Below, piece by piece: positions 33,473-44,460 of a DNA stretch of 64,000 nt. The first letter of the stretch is position 1. The number at the start of each line of letters is the position of its first letter. Below the pieces are notes generated by a model. That model was not told the origin of the DNA. It ran no database searches and worked only from the letters and a program-made list of their open reading frames with translations. Source of the DNA: Fistularia commersonii (Eukaryota; Chordata; Actinopteri; Syngnathiformes; Fistulariidae); the NCBI GenBank assembly GCA_037954325.1, contig JBBMNZ010000031.1, positions 2,412,501 through 2,476,500 of the forward strand, read 5' to 3'. The translations under genes and the position numbers were made by a program.

Positions 33473-33720
33473 TTATAGAGGGATGGAAAACCAATCACCC
33501 TCTCATTCCATAAAGAGACATGCAACCATTCATCCCCTCATTCACACCCCTTATGGAGACATGCAACCATCCCCTTCATCATTGACACTTCTGGGTAATC
33601 TAGGCTCCTAATACCTCCTGCATGTTCTTGGACTGTGTGAGCGTGGTGGGGAAACCCGCGCAGACATGGGGAGAACATGGAGACTCCATGCAGAAAGGCC
33701 CCCTGTTGAAACGTTCAGAA
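33473..33720 (-). repeat. Minisatellite continuation and R1 end
   Basis: Resumes the CATTCACCCTCTCATTC...TTATAGAGACATGCAACC units to about 33590, then R1 landmarks CTGCATGTTCTTGGACTG and GGGGAGAACATGGAGACTCC to 33700. Confidence 0.75.
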
Positions 33721-34330
33721 AACTGCAACAAAAAACGTTCTTGCTTTGAGACGAAAGCACAAACCACCGTGCCATCTCGCTGTTTGGATTCCACCACCAT
33801 CACTGTTCTGATTTTTCCCTGCTGAGATTAAGGCAGAAAGATGGAGAAAATGCACTTTAGTTATCAAAGACTTTGTGTAATTCTTCCCGGCAGTTCCACT
33901 ACAGGCTTCCAGGGACGTTCCCCAAAAAATCTGGAAATTTAATTTGGCACTACCCGCCAGTCCCGACCACGAGGTCCCCGTCGATCTGGGGGCTAAACCT
34001 GCTTAGAAGCGCCATAGTATCACTGTCTGTTCTCAAAAGTGAGCATTTTGGCTGCTGGCGGCTTGTTTTTGCCGACCGGGGAGTGAAGTCCCCCCCCCAA
34101 AAAACAAAAAAAAAACGTACACACACCCACACACACACGCATCCTCCCTCATCACCACAAGTCTATATGCACCACTGCTATATCAGAGCCTGGTTAGTGT
34201 ATGTGGGCAGCAGCTTCAGTGCAGAATTTAAATGGTTTTTAAGTTGATTTTTTAATCAGTTCTGAGCCAATTTAAAAAGACAAAATATAGAATAATAATG
34301 GTGTGATAAAAACAACTCAAATGATGAAAA
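33721..34330. other. Unique stretch, nothing recognised
   Basis: Includes a C run followed by an A run (34088-34115) and a short (CA)n (34119-34139). No domain in the frame 33873-34247. Confidence 0.4.
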
Positions 34331-34969
34331 TATTAATGGTATTGGTGGTAGCAAATAATTATTATTCATATTATCATTATCAACTTCTTCTGTTTCTTGT
34401 CCTTTCTGCTTTTCCCTTCAGGAGTTACCATAGCGAATCAACCTTCTCCATCTAAACATATTCTCTATATTCATATAAACATATTCTTTCCTCCTCACTC
34501 AACTAGATACCTTTATATCCTCTCTCGCGACATCCATAAATCTTCTCTTTGGTCTTCCTTGAGACCCCCCAACTGGCACCTCCAACTCCTGCATCCATCG
34601 ACCAGTATATTGACTATCCCTGCTCTGTACATGACCAAACTATCTCAGTCTGGCTTCTCTGACCTTCTCTCCAAAACATCGAACATGTGCTGTTCCTCTG
34701 ATAGACTCATTCATGATCCTATCCATCCTGGTCACTCCAAAAAAAAGAGACCCTCAATATCATCATCTCTAGGACTTCTAGCTCTGGCTCCTGTCTTTTT
34801 GTCACTGTTTCTAGTCCATACAGCATCGCTGGTCTTACCACAGTCTTGTACACCTTTCCTTTCATTCTGGTTGATAGTTGTCTATCACATAGTACCCCTG
34901 TGTCACGAGGAGGTGGGGCGGACTCGAGCAGGGAACCACACTTCAGAGCAGGGATGGGTTGAAAGCACT

Positions 34970-34975
34970 TTTATT
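34970..34975 (-). terminator. Poly(A) signal of the solo LTR
   Basis: AATAAA on the minus strand, about 70 bases before the LTR 3-prime end. Confidence 0.6.
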
Positions 34976-35327
34976 GCGTTGAAATGGCAGGACGGGTTGC
35001 AGACGCAACTGCGGACGGGACGGGTTGCAGGCGGGACTGCAGAGGCTGGGTCTCACCAGGATGGGTTGCAGGCGGGACAGGCCCCAGGCAGGGTGGCAGA
35101 CTGGACGGGTTGCAGACGTGGTCAGAGGTTACACCGGCCGACTGGGTCCGGTCATAACGAGGGAGGGGACAGAGGTTACACCTTGGGTCCAGTCATGGCA
35201 CGGATGGGCTCCGGTCATGGCAGGGCTCTGCAGTGATCTGCGAGCCATAATGGCAGGGATGGTGTCTGGCCATGGCAGGGCTCTGCGAGCCCCAATCCCC
35301 GGGCACCAGGCAGAGCGTGCCACTGCC

Positions 35328-35336
35328 CTTTATAGG
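35328..35336 (-). promoter_or_regulatory. TATA box of the solo LTR
   Basis: CTATAAAGG on the minus strand, 69-77 bases inside the LTR 5-prime end. Confidence 0.6.
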
Positions 35337-35729
35337 GATCTTCATTAGCCGCATCTGCTGCAGCTGGCGCCAATTACAATTGGGATCAGGTGTGAACCCT
35401 GACACCCTGACCCTTTTCTCCACCCATTCCAACCTACTTGAACCCGTCTCTCCACCTCTTTTCCACAATCTTCGTTGCTCTGGACTGTTGACTGCAAGTA
35501 CCTGAAATCCTCCAACTTCTTGACCTCCACTTGCTGTAGCCTCACTGTTTCACCAGATCCCTGTCCTTCACACACATATATTCTGTTTTGCTGACACAAA
35601 CCTTCATTCCTCTCCTTTCCAACACATACCTCCACCTCTCTAGATTTCCCTCAACCTGTCCTCTGCTCTCAGTAAAGATCACAATGTCACCTGGAAACAT
35701 CATGGTCCATGAAGATTCCTCTCTAACCT

Positions 35730-35868
35730 GTTGTATGTAGCTCAGTGACAGAATGCATGCCTTGGATGTATGAGGTTCTGGTTTCAATCCAGTGTTCAAT
35801 CTCTACTGCAAGTCGCTTTGGTTAAAAGCGTCTGCCAAATGATAGAAATGTAATGACCGAGTGTGATG
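35730..35868 (+). mobile_element. tRNA-derived SINE inserted in RTE copy 1
   Basis: Head has an RNA polymerase III box A (TAGCTCAGTGAC, 35738-35749) and box B (GGTTTCAATCC, 35780-35790) at tRNA-like spacing. The body holds CGCTTTGGTTAAAAGCGTCTGCCAAATGA, the conserved tail block of many fish SINEs. TAACCT occurs on both sides (35724-35729 and 35869-35874), consistent with a target-site duplication. Box B deviates from the consensus at one base. Confidence 0.85.
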
Positions 35869-36169
35869 TAACCTCATCTGTCAATCTGTCCATCACCACT
35901 GTAAAGAAGAAGGGGCTCAGAGCTGATCCCTGATGGAGTCCCACCTCCACCTTGAACCTCTCTGTTACCCCCAAAGCACACCGTACCAGTGTCTCACAGC
36001 TAGCATACATGTCCTGCATCAGTCTAACATACTTCTCTGCAACTCCAGACTTCCTCATACAATACCGGAGCTCCTCTCTTGGCACCCTGTCATATGCTTT
36101 TTCTAGGTCTACAAAAACACAATGCAGCTCCCTCGGGCCTTCTCTGTACTTTTCTATTAGCATTCTCAA
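35822..36169 (-). pseudogene. RTE-like reverse transcriptase palm fragment
   Basis: 115 codons with MLIEKYREGPRELHCVFVDL, the motif A aspartate, EKAYDRVPREEL, and the motif B region GLHQGSALSPFFF. The frame ends in the nested SINE, which separates it from motif C at 35700. Confidence 0.88.
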
Positions 36170-36396
36170 CGCAAATACTACATCTGTAGTACTCTTTCTA
36201 GCATGGCAATGATGCCATTCTGCTGTTCACAAATGCTGACTTCTGCTCTCAGTCTAGTTTCCACTACTCTTTCCCATAACTTCATTGTATGGCTCATCAA
36301 CTTTATCCTTCTAAAGTTGCCACAATTCTGCACATCCCATTCTTAAATATAGGCACCATCACGCTTCGTCTCCATTTTTAGGCATCTTCTCACTCT

Positions 36397-37188
36397 CTAA
36401 TTTCCCGCTGAATAATCGAATAATAGAGGCATATCAGTTATATCACCAGGACCAACTGCTTTTCCACTCTTCATTCTCTTCAATGCCTCTCCTACCTTCT
36501 CCTCTCTGATTTTCTCCAATTCCGCATTAATCAGCTCTTCAAAGTACTCTTTCCATCTTCCCATCACTGTTCTAGTATCTGTCAATACATTTCCCTCTCT
36601 ATCCTTAATCACCCGGACCTGCTGTACATCTTTTTCATCATTATCTCTCTGTTTCGCAAACTTGTATACATCATTCTCTCCCTCCTTACTCTGCAACCGA
36701 GCATACAAGTCATTGAACACCCTTTGTTTTACCTTTGCTACCTCTATCTTTACCTTATGCTGTATTACCCTGTGCTCCTGCCTGTTCACTTCAGTCCTCT
36801 CAATGTCCCACTTCTTATACTCTAACCGCTTCCTCTGTAAATACTTCTGCACTTCCCCATTCCACCACCAAGTCTCCTTATATACTTTCCTTCCAGCTGG
36901 TACACCAAGTATCCTCCTACCTGTCTCCCTGATAACACTAGCTGTAGATGTCCAATCATCTGAAGCCCTCCCTGACCACCCAGAGCCTTTCTCAACTCCG
37001 CCCTGAAAACCATACACCACTCCTCCCTTTTCAGCTTCCACCACTTTGTCCTCTGCTCTGCCTTTGTCCTCTTGATCTTCCTTGTCACCAGACAACCTAC
37101 AAACCAGCATCCTGTACTGTCTTGCTACACTCTCACCTACAGCTACTTTGCAGTCACTGATCTCTTTCAGGTTACCTCGTCTATACAA
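36397..37188 (-). pseudogene. RTE-like ORF fragment between endonuclease and RT
   Basis: 263 codons open without a stop, the longest mobile-element frame here. It begins at the last endonuclease block (YRRGNLKEISDCKVAVGES) and passes through a charged Lys/Arg/Glu-rich linker with GRKVYKETWWWNGEVQ and MGRWKEYFEELINAE. It ends at the MKSGKAVGPGDITD segment that leads into RT. The length of open frame suggests this copy is not ancient. Confidence 0.85.
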
Positions 37189-37480
37189 GATGTAGTCTAC
37201 CTGCGTGCTCCTACCTCCACCCTGATAAATTACCCTATGTTCCTGTTTTTTTCTGAAAAAAGGTGTTCACTACAGCTGTTTCCATATTTTTTGGAAAAAC
37301 TACCACCATCTATCCCTCTGCATTCCTATCCTGTTTACCAAATCTGCCCATCACCTCTTCATCCCATCTATTGCCTTCATCAACATGTCAATTTACATCT
37401 GCACCAATTACCATTTTTTTTTCCTTCTGATAAAGATTCGTCAAATGTACCAGAGTGGAGATAACTGCATTCATCAGTCT

Positions 37481-37502
37481 TTTACTTTTTTTTTTTTTTT
37501 TT
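37481..37502. repeat. T homopolymer at the RTE copy 1 5-prime limit
   Basis: About 22 T bordering the truncated element. Confidence 0.85.
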
Positions 37503-37536
37503 TTGCTTGATTCATAGGTAACATTTTTTCCATGCT

Positions 37537-37588
37537 CCCACGTCACTATATATATATACATATATATATATGTATATAGTGACGTGGG
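37537..37588. repeat. Near-perfect palindrome around (AT)n
   Basis: CCCACGTCACTATA at the left and TATAGTGACGTGGG at the right enclose AT/ACAT-rich sequence: a 52-base near-palindrome. CATG also occurs beyond each arm. Confidence 0.88.
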
Positions 37589-38340
37589 CTTTTACATGGA
37601 ATATTTACCCCCCCTAGCCTTTGCGGTTCAGGTTTTGGTGATTAGTCAATTTTCTCTCCATTAAAAGGAAGGCGGAGATGAGTTAAAAATCGGTTCTCCT
37701 CCGGAACAAAACATTTATCTCAAACTTTGAGAGTCGCTTGAAGCCTGTGGTAGATATTCTCTGTTCAGCAGGAAGATGTAGTGTCTGAATGAAATCTGTG
37801 ATCTTTGAAAAAAGGCCAAATATACTACATTAAGCCCGGCCCCAAAAAATAAAAATAAAATAAGAAATAAAAATAAATAAATAAAATCAATTCAACAACT
37901 ATTTTGTGTTAGTATTTTATTAATTTTTTTAGAATTACTTAACAATCAAAGCATAAGTGGTTTTTAATGTGAAACGCTAAGATTTTGTGGATTGGAAAAC
38001 AAAAAAAGTTCACAGGAAAAAAAAGAAAGACTAACGTCTCAATTCTTTCAGAAGACCACAAAAAAAAGAAAAAAAATTCAACCTTGGTACCTCCTGCCCT
38101 GTGGTATATCTCAGATTCAACAGGCTAAAAGCTGAAATTTCAAACTCAAATTTCATAATTTTCAAACCTATATTGGGAATGCAAGTGTTCAGGTTCTGCG
38201 TAGTGTGTACATGTTCTCCCCCATGTCTGCATGAGCTTCCTTTGGCTTTTAGATCCCTTTCTTTGGTCCAAAACATGCTGTTGGTTTAGCTCCAATGCAT
38301 CCGTGGTGGCGGGATAGGTGTAATAAATTAATACAGTAAT
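37589..38340. other. AT-rich stretch with an R1 relic at 38180-38325
   Basis: The segment 38180-38325 has TACATGTTCTCCCCCATGTCTG and CCAAAACATGCTG, R1 in plus orientation. The rest is unassigned. Confidence 0.5.
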
Positions 38341-38640
38341 ATATGATTATACTGATGATGATGATGATGGTGATGATTACTGTCATTAATGTGATTAGTA
38401 GTATTAGTAGTTGTCGTAGTAGTAATATTTTTATTCTTATATTATTGCTGTTGCTGGTGATGTTGTTGATGTCATTGTTATCACTGTTTTGCTTAATTGT
38501 GTCCTCTCATTTTTGCATCACCAATGACACCAATGACATCACCATTGTTATCATTATCATTATTAGTATTAGGGTTATTATCATTACAATTATTGTGATT
38601 AATATGATCACTATGGTCATTACTTTTATCATTATATAAA
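38341..38640. repeat. Degenerate ATG/ATT trinucleotide tract
   Basis: Impure GAT/TTA/ATC triplets. Open frames on both strands are low-complexity artefacts. Confidence 0.8.
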
Positions 38641-39480
38641 TATCTGCATCTGTACAAAGAATGTGAGACATTATTTAAAAAGACAAGCCTGCAGCTAAGT
38701 ACAATCCGAAGGATTTTCCAAATGACACAGAACATAAACCTGTTCTCCAAATCTTTCTCCAATTCTACCTTTATTTCGTTCTAAATTAATACAATCTGGT
38801 AAAATGATCTTTTTCAATTCAAAATGGTTTGTTATAATAGATTCAAATGGCTATAAATCACAAACAAAAGGTCCTTGTAACCACTTCCGTCTTCAGACCT
38901 TGGACTCAGTACAGGAATGATGGCCAGGAAAATACCTTCCTTTAGGGGCAATACGTGTATGTAGTGCATTTTTAATGCAAGGAAACGAAAGAGTGGCATT
39001 TCATGGGTTTAAATACGGCATTCCTTCTTTTCTCACACAATATGCACTTGTCCGACATGCATCAATGTATTTTCTTTTAAAGTTTTAACACGTATGTTGA
39101 GGGACTATGCGAAGGTTAATTCATTTTCGATGTAGCATACACATTGGCAATCATCTAATATAAAACATATTGTGTAATATTAGCAAAGAAGGGGACATTG
39201 CAAGAATGCATTAATTAAAAAATATAAAATAATAAATTACCACCACATTTGAGATGAGGGAATAATATTAAATTAATCTGAGTTCAGTTTTTGAATATTA
39301 AAACACCGCTGGTCCCCATTGAGCATTTTGACATATCAGTGAGCATTAGTGAAGAATAGTCAGAAGAAAAAACCCTACCAGCAAAAAAAGGACATATATA
39401 TATATATATATTATTCCAGGGGAATTGGAATTGGAATCTGAATGATCCAATTATTTTTTTCCTCATGTATTTTGATGATT
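38641..39480. other. AT-rich unique stretch, nothing recognised
   Basis: No supported gene or element; short (AT)n at 39392-39410. Confidence 0.4.
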
Positions 39481-39485
39481 TCCTT

Positions 39486-39602
39486 TGGGCTTTTCCCTTC
39501 CAGGGTCACCATAGTGAATCATCCTCCTCCATCTAACCCTATTCTCTGTATCCTCCTCTCTCAAACTAACTCCCTTCATGTCCTCTCTCATTATGTCCGG
39601 GA
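39486..39602 (-). mobile_element. RTE-like LINE, 3-prime end fragment
   Basis: GGGCTTTTCCCTTCCAGGGT and CCTCCTCCATCTAACCCTAT match the reverse complement of the 3-prime end of the RTE-like family. Only about 117 bases are left. Confidence 0.75.
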
Positions 39603-41400
39603 AGAACTAAGTTCATAATCATATATATATTACATATTATATATGTATTTATTTTTTACATTTATATTATATTCATACATCTATTTAATATATATATTTT
39701 TTTTAAATTGCGTTTTATTTTATTAGATTTTTCTGTCTCACCATACAATGAGAGTTGAAGAATAGGGGACTTAGATGAAAATCCAATAAATGCTGCAAAT
39801 CCAGTTCGTTGCATTTTATATTGCAATAGCATGAGAAGAGCAGCCATTTCAAATACACTGAGAATCAAAGTCTTCCTCTGGGTAGACAATAAAACATGAC
39901 AGAAGAATTTTCCTGAATATGACTTTAAGCCCAGGCTTTTCTTGAACTTGGCTAAGACTTAACAATCCACATCCATGGAATGGAATTCTAACATGGCTGA
40001 AAATGAACATTTCTTTTTCAGAGTTCCTGTGCATGATCAACATTTGCTCCCAAGGACATCCCAAATGTTGCTGGGGGCAAACTGTCAGGAAGAGTCCAAC
40101 CCGTCTGTAGGAGCCAGTCCCATGTAAAGAATGCTGTGCAAACAATTGATATTTCTAACCGGTACGGCTGCAAATCTGGCGGTGGCCTTGGCCTTTTCCC
40201 CCACCTTTTTATGCCATAAAAAATCTTTCAAAAACAGGGCTTGCACATGTTTGGGTCCAGAACTGGCTCATGACAAAATTATCGGGGGGGGGTTTGCAAT
40301 GCTGACCAAGGTGACCCATTGGTAAATAAATAGGTGACTGGACAGTTGTCACAATTTACATTTGTCTTGTTAAATACAACGACAATACAACTTGTAACCA
40401 ATGGGTGGAGAGTTAGACACAAAAATGTTCCTTCTAGCTACATGTGCTAGGCGCATCTAAGTACATCACTCGTAGCGCCTGCTTTTTGAAAATAAAAGAA
40501 GGATTTCACATGAGAGTTTATAAGAGAACTCGGGGCGATTTCAACCTGACTGATAATCACCCAAAAAGGGGCGGTTCCCCAGGGAGCAACACTGCATGCT
40601 GATTGGATGTTCCATGACCCAAGGCCATTTGAACCCTAAGGCCGATGATACCATGTTCATTGATCTGGCCAAGGGCGGCGAGACAATGCCCCAGTGTCCC
40701 TAATTCCTCTTTTTCTGGAAACTCATCTGATTGCATTGGGAGACCCCTCCAGGGGCTGATTCTGTCAACCTCCCGTGAACATTGGGAAGTCAGGTAAAAA
40801 AAAAAATTAGATGGATTTGTCAAAAATTGTCAGATGTATCAGAATGCTATGTTCTTCTCTCAAAGCTGCATTAAATTAGAAAAAAAAAAAAAAAAAAAAA
40901 AAAAAGGTTGATTTATTGTGTTGCTACTACATTCCAAAGGGAACTACCACATCTAATAAATCAAATTAAATTTTCAAAGGAATTTCTTTTATTACAGAGG
41001 GATATTATGCACCTTAGTCTGGATTTGTTCTGAAGGATGAGGTTAAAGGAATTGTGGCAAAGCAGTTTGTGTGACATTAAATCTGGATTTCAACCCCAAT
41101 TATGACCTTAAACGTTCTGGAGTCAAAAGACCATTGGAAAATAAAAATAGATAACTATATACAAATAAATGCAGATTTTTAACTGAAATATACCATTCAA
41201 ACAACATCCACAACAAACAGTTACTAAGTTATTAAGTTATGTACTCTGTAAATTTTATTCATTTATTCGTCCTACATGACATATACCGTGTGTTCTTTTT
41301 TTTCTTTCTGATATTTATTTTGTTACCGTGCCTTCAATCACAGGGTTAGGAACATTTATAATATTTTTTTTTTTCTCATTGTATATATGTGTGTGTTTAT
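39603..41400. other. AT-rich unique stretch, nothing recognised
   Basis: Includes an A run (40880-40905) and T runs near 39700. Frames near 39849-40145 and 40557-40823 (minus) have no domain. Confidence 0.4.
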
Positions 41401-43200
41401 ATATATGTATAGAGACACTATTGTTATTATTATTATTATAATCATTATTATTGGAATTATTATTATTAAATGCAGCCTAAGGGAAGCACGGGCTGGTGTC
41501 CCTGTGAGCCAGTCCAAAGCCCGGGTAAATGCAGAGGGTGGCGTCAGGAAGGACATCTGAAGTAAAACTTTTGCCAAAACCAAACAAGCGCATCAAACCT
41601 CATAATCTCATACCAGATTCGTCAAGGCCCGACGAACGCCTTTGGTACCGATGACCTACAGGGAACCAATGGAAACTGAGCTACTGTCAAAGAAGGAGAG
41701 GAGGAACGCATGTTCTCAAGAAGAGAGAGAAGAGGAAAGGCAAGAGTTTGGGACTGAGAGTAGGGACTTTGAATATTGGGACCATGACAAGAAAAGGTAG
41801 AGAGTTGGTTGACATGATGCAGAGAAGAAAGTTTCATATACTGTGTGTCCAGGAGACCTGGTGGAAAGGTAAGGCTAGAAGCTTAGGAGCAGGCTTTAAG
41901 TGGCACTATCATGGTACTGGAAGGAAAAAAAAAAATGAGTAGGAGTTATCTTGAAGGCGGAGTTTCTGAGGAATGTTCTGGATGTGAAAAGAATGTTGGA
42001 TAGACTTATGAGTCTGAAACTGGAAATTGAAGGTTTGATGCTCAATGCTGGAAAGTTCTGGAATGAGTCAGATTAAGTGAAGCAGAATAACCCCAGAAAT
42101 GTCAGTGGTAATTGGTGCATAATTCAATGGGTATGTTGGTGCTGGCAATGGAGGGGATGAAGAAGGGATAGGCAGATTTGGTATATAGGTTTGGAACAAA
42201 GGGAAACAGGTCGTGGTAGATCTTGCAAAAATGATGGAAATGCTGTAGTGAACACTTTTTTACTGAAATTACTTTTACTGAAAAAGAGGGGAGATGTATA
42301 GACGAGGTAACCTGAAACAGATCAGTGACTGCAAAGTAGTTGTAGGTGAGAGTGTAGCAAGACAGTATAGGATGCTGGTTTGTAGGTTGTCAAGTGTCAA
42401 GGAAGATCAAGAGGACAAAGGCAGAGCAGAGGACAAAGTGGTGGAAGCTGAAAAGGGAGGAGTGGTGTATGGTTTTCAGGGAGGAGCTGAGAAAGGCTGT
42501 GGGCGGTCAGGGAGAGCTTCCAGATGATTGGACAACTACAGCGAGTGCTATCAGGGAGACAGGTAGGAGGATACTTGGTGTACCAGCTGGAAGGAAAGTA
42601 TATAAGGAGACTTGGTGGTGGAATGGGGAAGTGCAGAAGTATTAACAGAGGAAGTGGTTAGAAAATAAGAAGTGGGACACTGAGAGGACTGAAGTGAACA
42701 GGCAGGAGCACAGGGTAATACAGCATAAGGTAAAGATAGAGGTAGCAAAGGTAAAACAAAGGGTGTTCAATGACTTGCATGCTCGGTTGCAGAGTAAGGA
42801 GGGAGAGAATGATGTATACGAGTTTGCGAAACAGAGAGATAATGATGGAAAAGATGTACAACGGGTCCGGGTGATTAAGGATAGAGAGGGAAATGTATTG
42901 ACAGATGCTAAGAGTGATGGGAAGATGGAAAGAGTACTTTGAAGACCTGATTAATGTGGAATTGGAGAAAATCAAAGAGAGGAGAAGGTAGAAGAGGTGA
43001 CTATTGTAGACCACAAAGTAGCAGAGATTTATAAAAGGGAAGTAAGGAAGGCATTGAAGAGAATGAAGAGTGGAAAAGTAGTTGGTCCTGATGATATAAC
43101 TGATATACCTCGATTGTTCACCAGGATCTTAGAGAGTGAGAAGATGATTGAAGAATGAAGACGAACTGTGATGTGGCTAATATTTTAGAATAAGGGGGAT

Positions 43201-43452
43201 GTGCGAGATTGTGGCAACTTTAGAAGGATAAAGTTGATGAGCCATACAATGAAGTTATGGGAAAGAGTGGTGGAAACTAGACTGAGAGCAGAGATCAGCA
43301 TTTGTGAACAGCAGTATGGCTTCATGCCTAGGAAGAGTACTACAGATGCAGTATTTACTTTGAGAATGCAAATAGAGAAGTACAGAGAAGGCCAGAGGGA
43401 GCTGCATTGTGTTTTCGTGGCCCTAGAAAAATCATATGACAGGGTGTTATGA
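43201..43452 (+). pseudogene. RTE-like RT fragment with motif A lesion
   Basis: 83 codons: DCGNFRRIKLMSHTMKLWER, CEQQYGFMPRKSTTDAVF, QRELHCVFVALEKSYDRV, then a stop. The family motif A is VDLEKAYD; here the first Asp is Ala, so the metal-binding site is lost. Confidence 0.85.
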
Positions 43453-43759
43453 GAAGAACTCTGAAATTGTATGAGGAAGTAAGGAGTAGCAGAGAACTAT
43501 GCTACACTGTTGCAGGACATGTATGCTAGCTGTGAGACAGTAGTGCGCCAGTGCTCCAGTGGTAACAGAGAAGTTCAAGGTGGAGGTGGGACTCCATCAG
43601 GGATCAGCTCTGAGGCCCTTTTTGTTTGCAGTGGTGATGGACAGATTAACAGATGAGGTTTGAAAGGAATCTCCATGGATCATGATGTTGGCAGATGACG
43701 TGATCATTTGTTAGAGCAGAGAACAGGTTAAGGAAAACCTACAGAGGTGTAGGTATACG

Positions 43760-44233
43760 TTGGAAAGGAGAGGAATGAAAGCTAGCTGCAGCAAGGCAGA
43801 GTTTATCTGTGTGAATAAGAGGAACCAGAGTGGAACGTTGATGCTACAGGGAGTGGAGGTCAAGAAGTTGGAGGATTTCAGGTACTTGCGGTCAACAGTC
43901 CAGAGCACCAGAGAGCGTGGAAAGGTGGTGAAGAGATGGGTTCAGGCAGGTTGGAATAGGTGGAGAAAAGGGTCTGGGGTACTGTGCAATAAAAGGCTAT
44001 CAACCAGAATGAAAGGAGAGGTGTACAAGACAGTGGTGAGACCAGCGATGATGTATGGACTAGAAACACCTACAATGACGAAAAGACAGGAGGCAGAACT
44101 AGAGGTCTTAGAGATGAAGATCTTGAGGTTTTCTTTGGGAGTGACCAGGAAGGATAGGATCAGGAATGAGTCTATCAGCGCAACAGCACATGTTAGATGT
44201 TTTGGAGAGCAGGTCAGAGAAGCCACACTATAA
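43760..44233 (+). pseudogene. RTE-like C-terminal fragment
   Basis: 157 codons: ERRGMKASCSKAEFICVN, VEVKKLEDFRYLRSTVQS, VVRPAMMYGLETPTMTKRQ and LRFSLGVTRKDRIRNESI. This is the region after the RT thumb, still largely readable. Confidence 0.85.
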
Positions 44234-44460
44234 TGGTTCGGTCATGTACAAAGGAGGTATAGTGAATAGATTGGTAGAAAGAACCTGGACTTGGAGCTGC
44301 CAGGCAAGAGGTCTCAAGGAAGACCAAAGAGAAGATTTATGGACGTAATGAGAGATAGTTGGTGTTAGAGAGGAGGATACAGAGAATAGGGTTTGATGAA
44401 AAAGGTTGATTTGCTGTGGCAACGTCTGAAGGGAAGAGCTGAAAGGAGAAGAAGAATATT

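Larger units (their letters stand above)
34901..35404 (-). mobile_element. Solo LTR with 5-bp target-site duplication
   Basis: A 504-bp GC-rich block inside RTE copy 1. It starts TGTCACGAGG and ends CCCTGACA, giving the TG...CA ends and short TGTCA/TGACA inverted repeat of an LTR. It is flanked on both sides by CCCTG (34896-34900 and 35405-35409), and removing block plus one repeat restores the host RTE text. Read on the minus strand it has a CTATAAAGG box (35336-35328) and, 350 bases later, AATAAA (34975-34970), the normal promoter and poly(A) signal order of an LTR. No internal region remains, so it arose by recombination between two LTRs. Gypsy or endogenous-retrovirus origin cannot be decided. 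Confidence 0.88.
34388..37480 (-). mobile_element. RTE-like LINE, copy 1, with two nested insertions
   Basis: Minus-strand element, 5-prime truncated at about 37480 within the endonuclease. It reads an EN relic with QVDYILYRRGNLK (37210-37165), a linker, the RT block, the thumb and C-terminus, and a 3-prime UTR whose end lies beside an AAT-rich stretch near 34388. It is interrupted by a SINE (35730-35868) and a solo LTR (34901-35404). The RT motif A aspartate is present (CVFVDLEKAYD) but motif C, normally FADD, reads FPGD. With frameshifts added, it is inactive. Two other copies of the family lie at 41462-44460 and 57500-59165. Confidence 0.88.
41462..44460 (+). mobile_element. RTE-like LINE, copy 2, longest copy
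   Basis: Begins with a 5-prime UTR (GGCTGGTGTCCCTGTGAGCC, 41491-41510). The endonuclease has RVGTLNIGTMT and CVQETWWKG (41755-41865), the asparagine and glutamate blocks of AP-type endonucleases. EN relics follow to 42310, then the linker (42294-42945), RT (43195-43720), the C-terminal part (43760-44235) and a 3-prime end with GAGGAGGATACAGAGAATAGGG. (TTA)n-type repeats lie on both sides. Frameshifts and stops are frequent. In RT motif A the catalytic aspartate reads alanine (CVFVALEKSYD), while motif C keeps LADD. Confidence 0.88.

Noticed and set aside
34397..35236. Plus-strand open frame of 279 codons, the longest in the window
   Set aside because: It is the antisense of the RTE-like LINE 3-prime part running into the solo LTR. 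It crosses an insertion junction and has no domain of its own.
35738..35790. Possible tRNA gene from box A and box B
   Set aside because: No foldable acceptor stem is evident, and the sequence continues into a typical SINE body inserted in a LINE.
38343..38639. Ile/Met-rich membrane-like frame
   Set aside because: It is a trinucleotide low-complexity tract; both strands and several frames are open, so hydrophobicity is an artefact.
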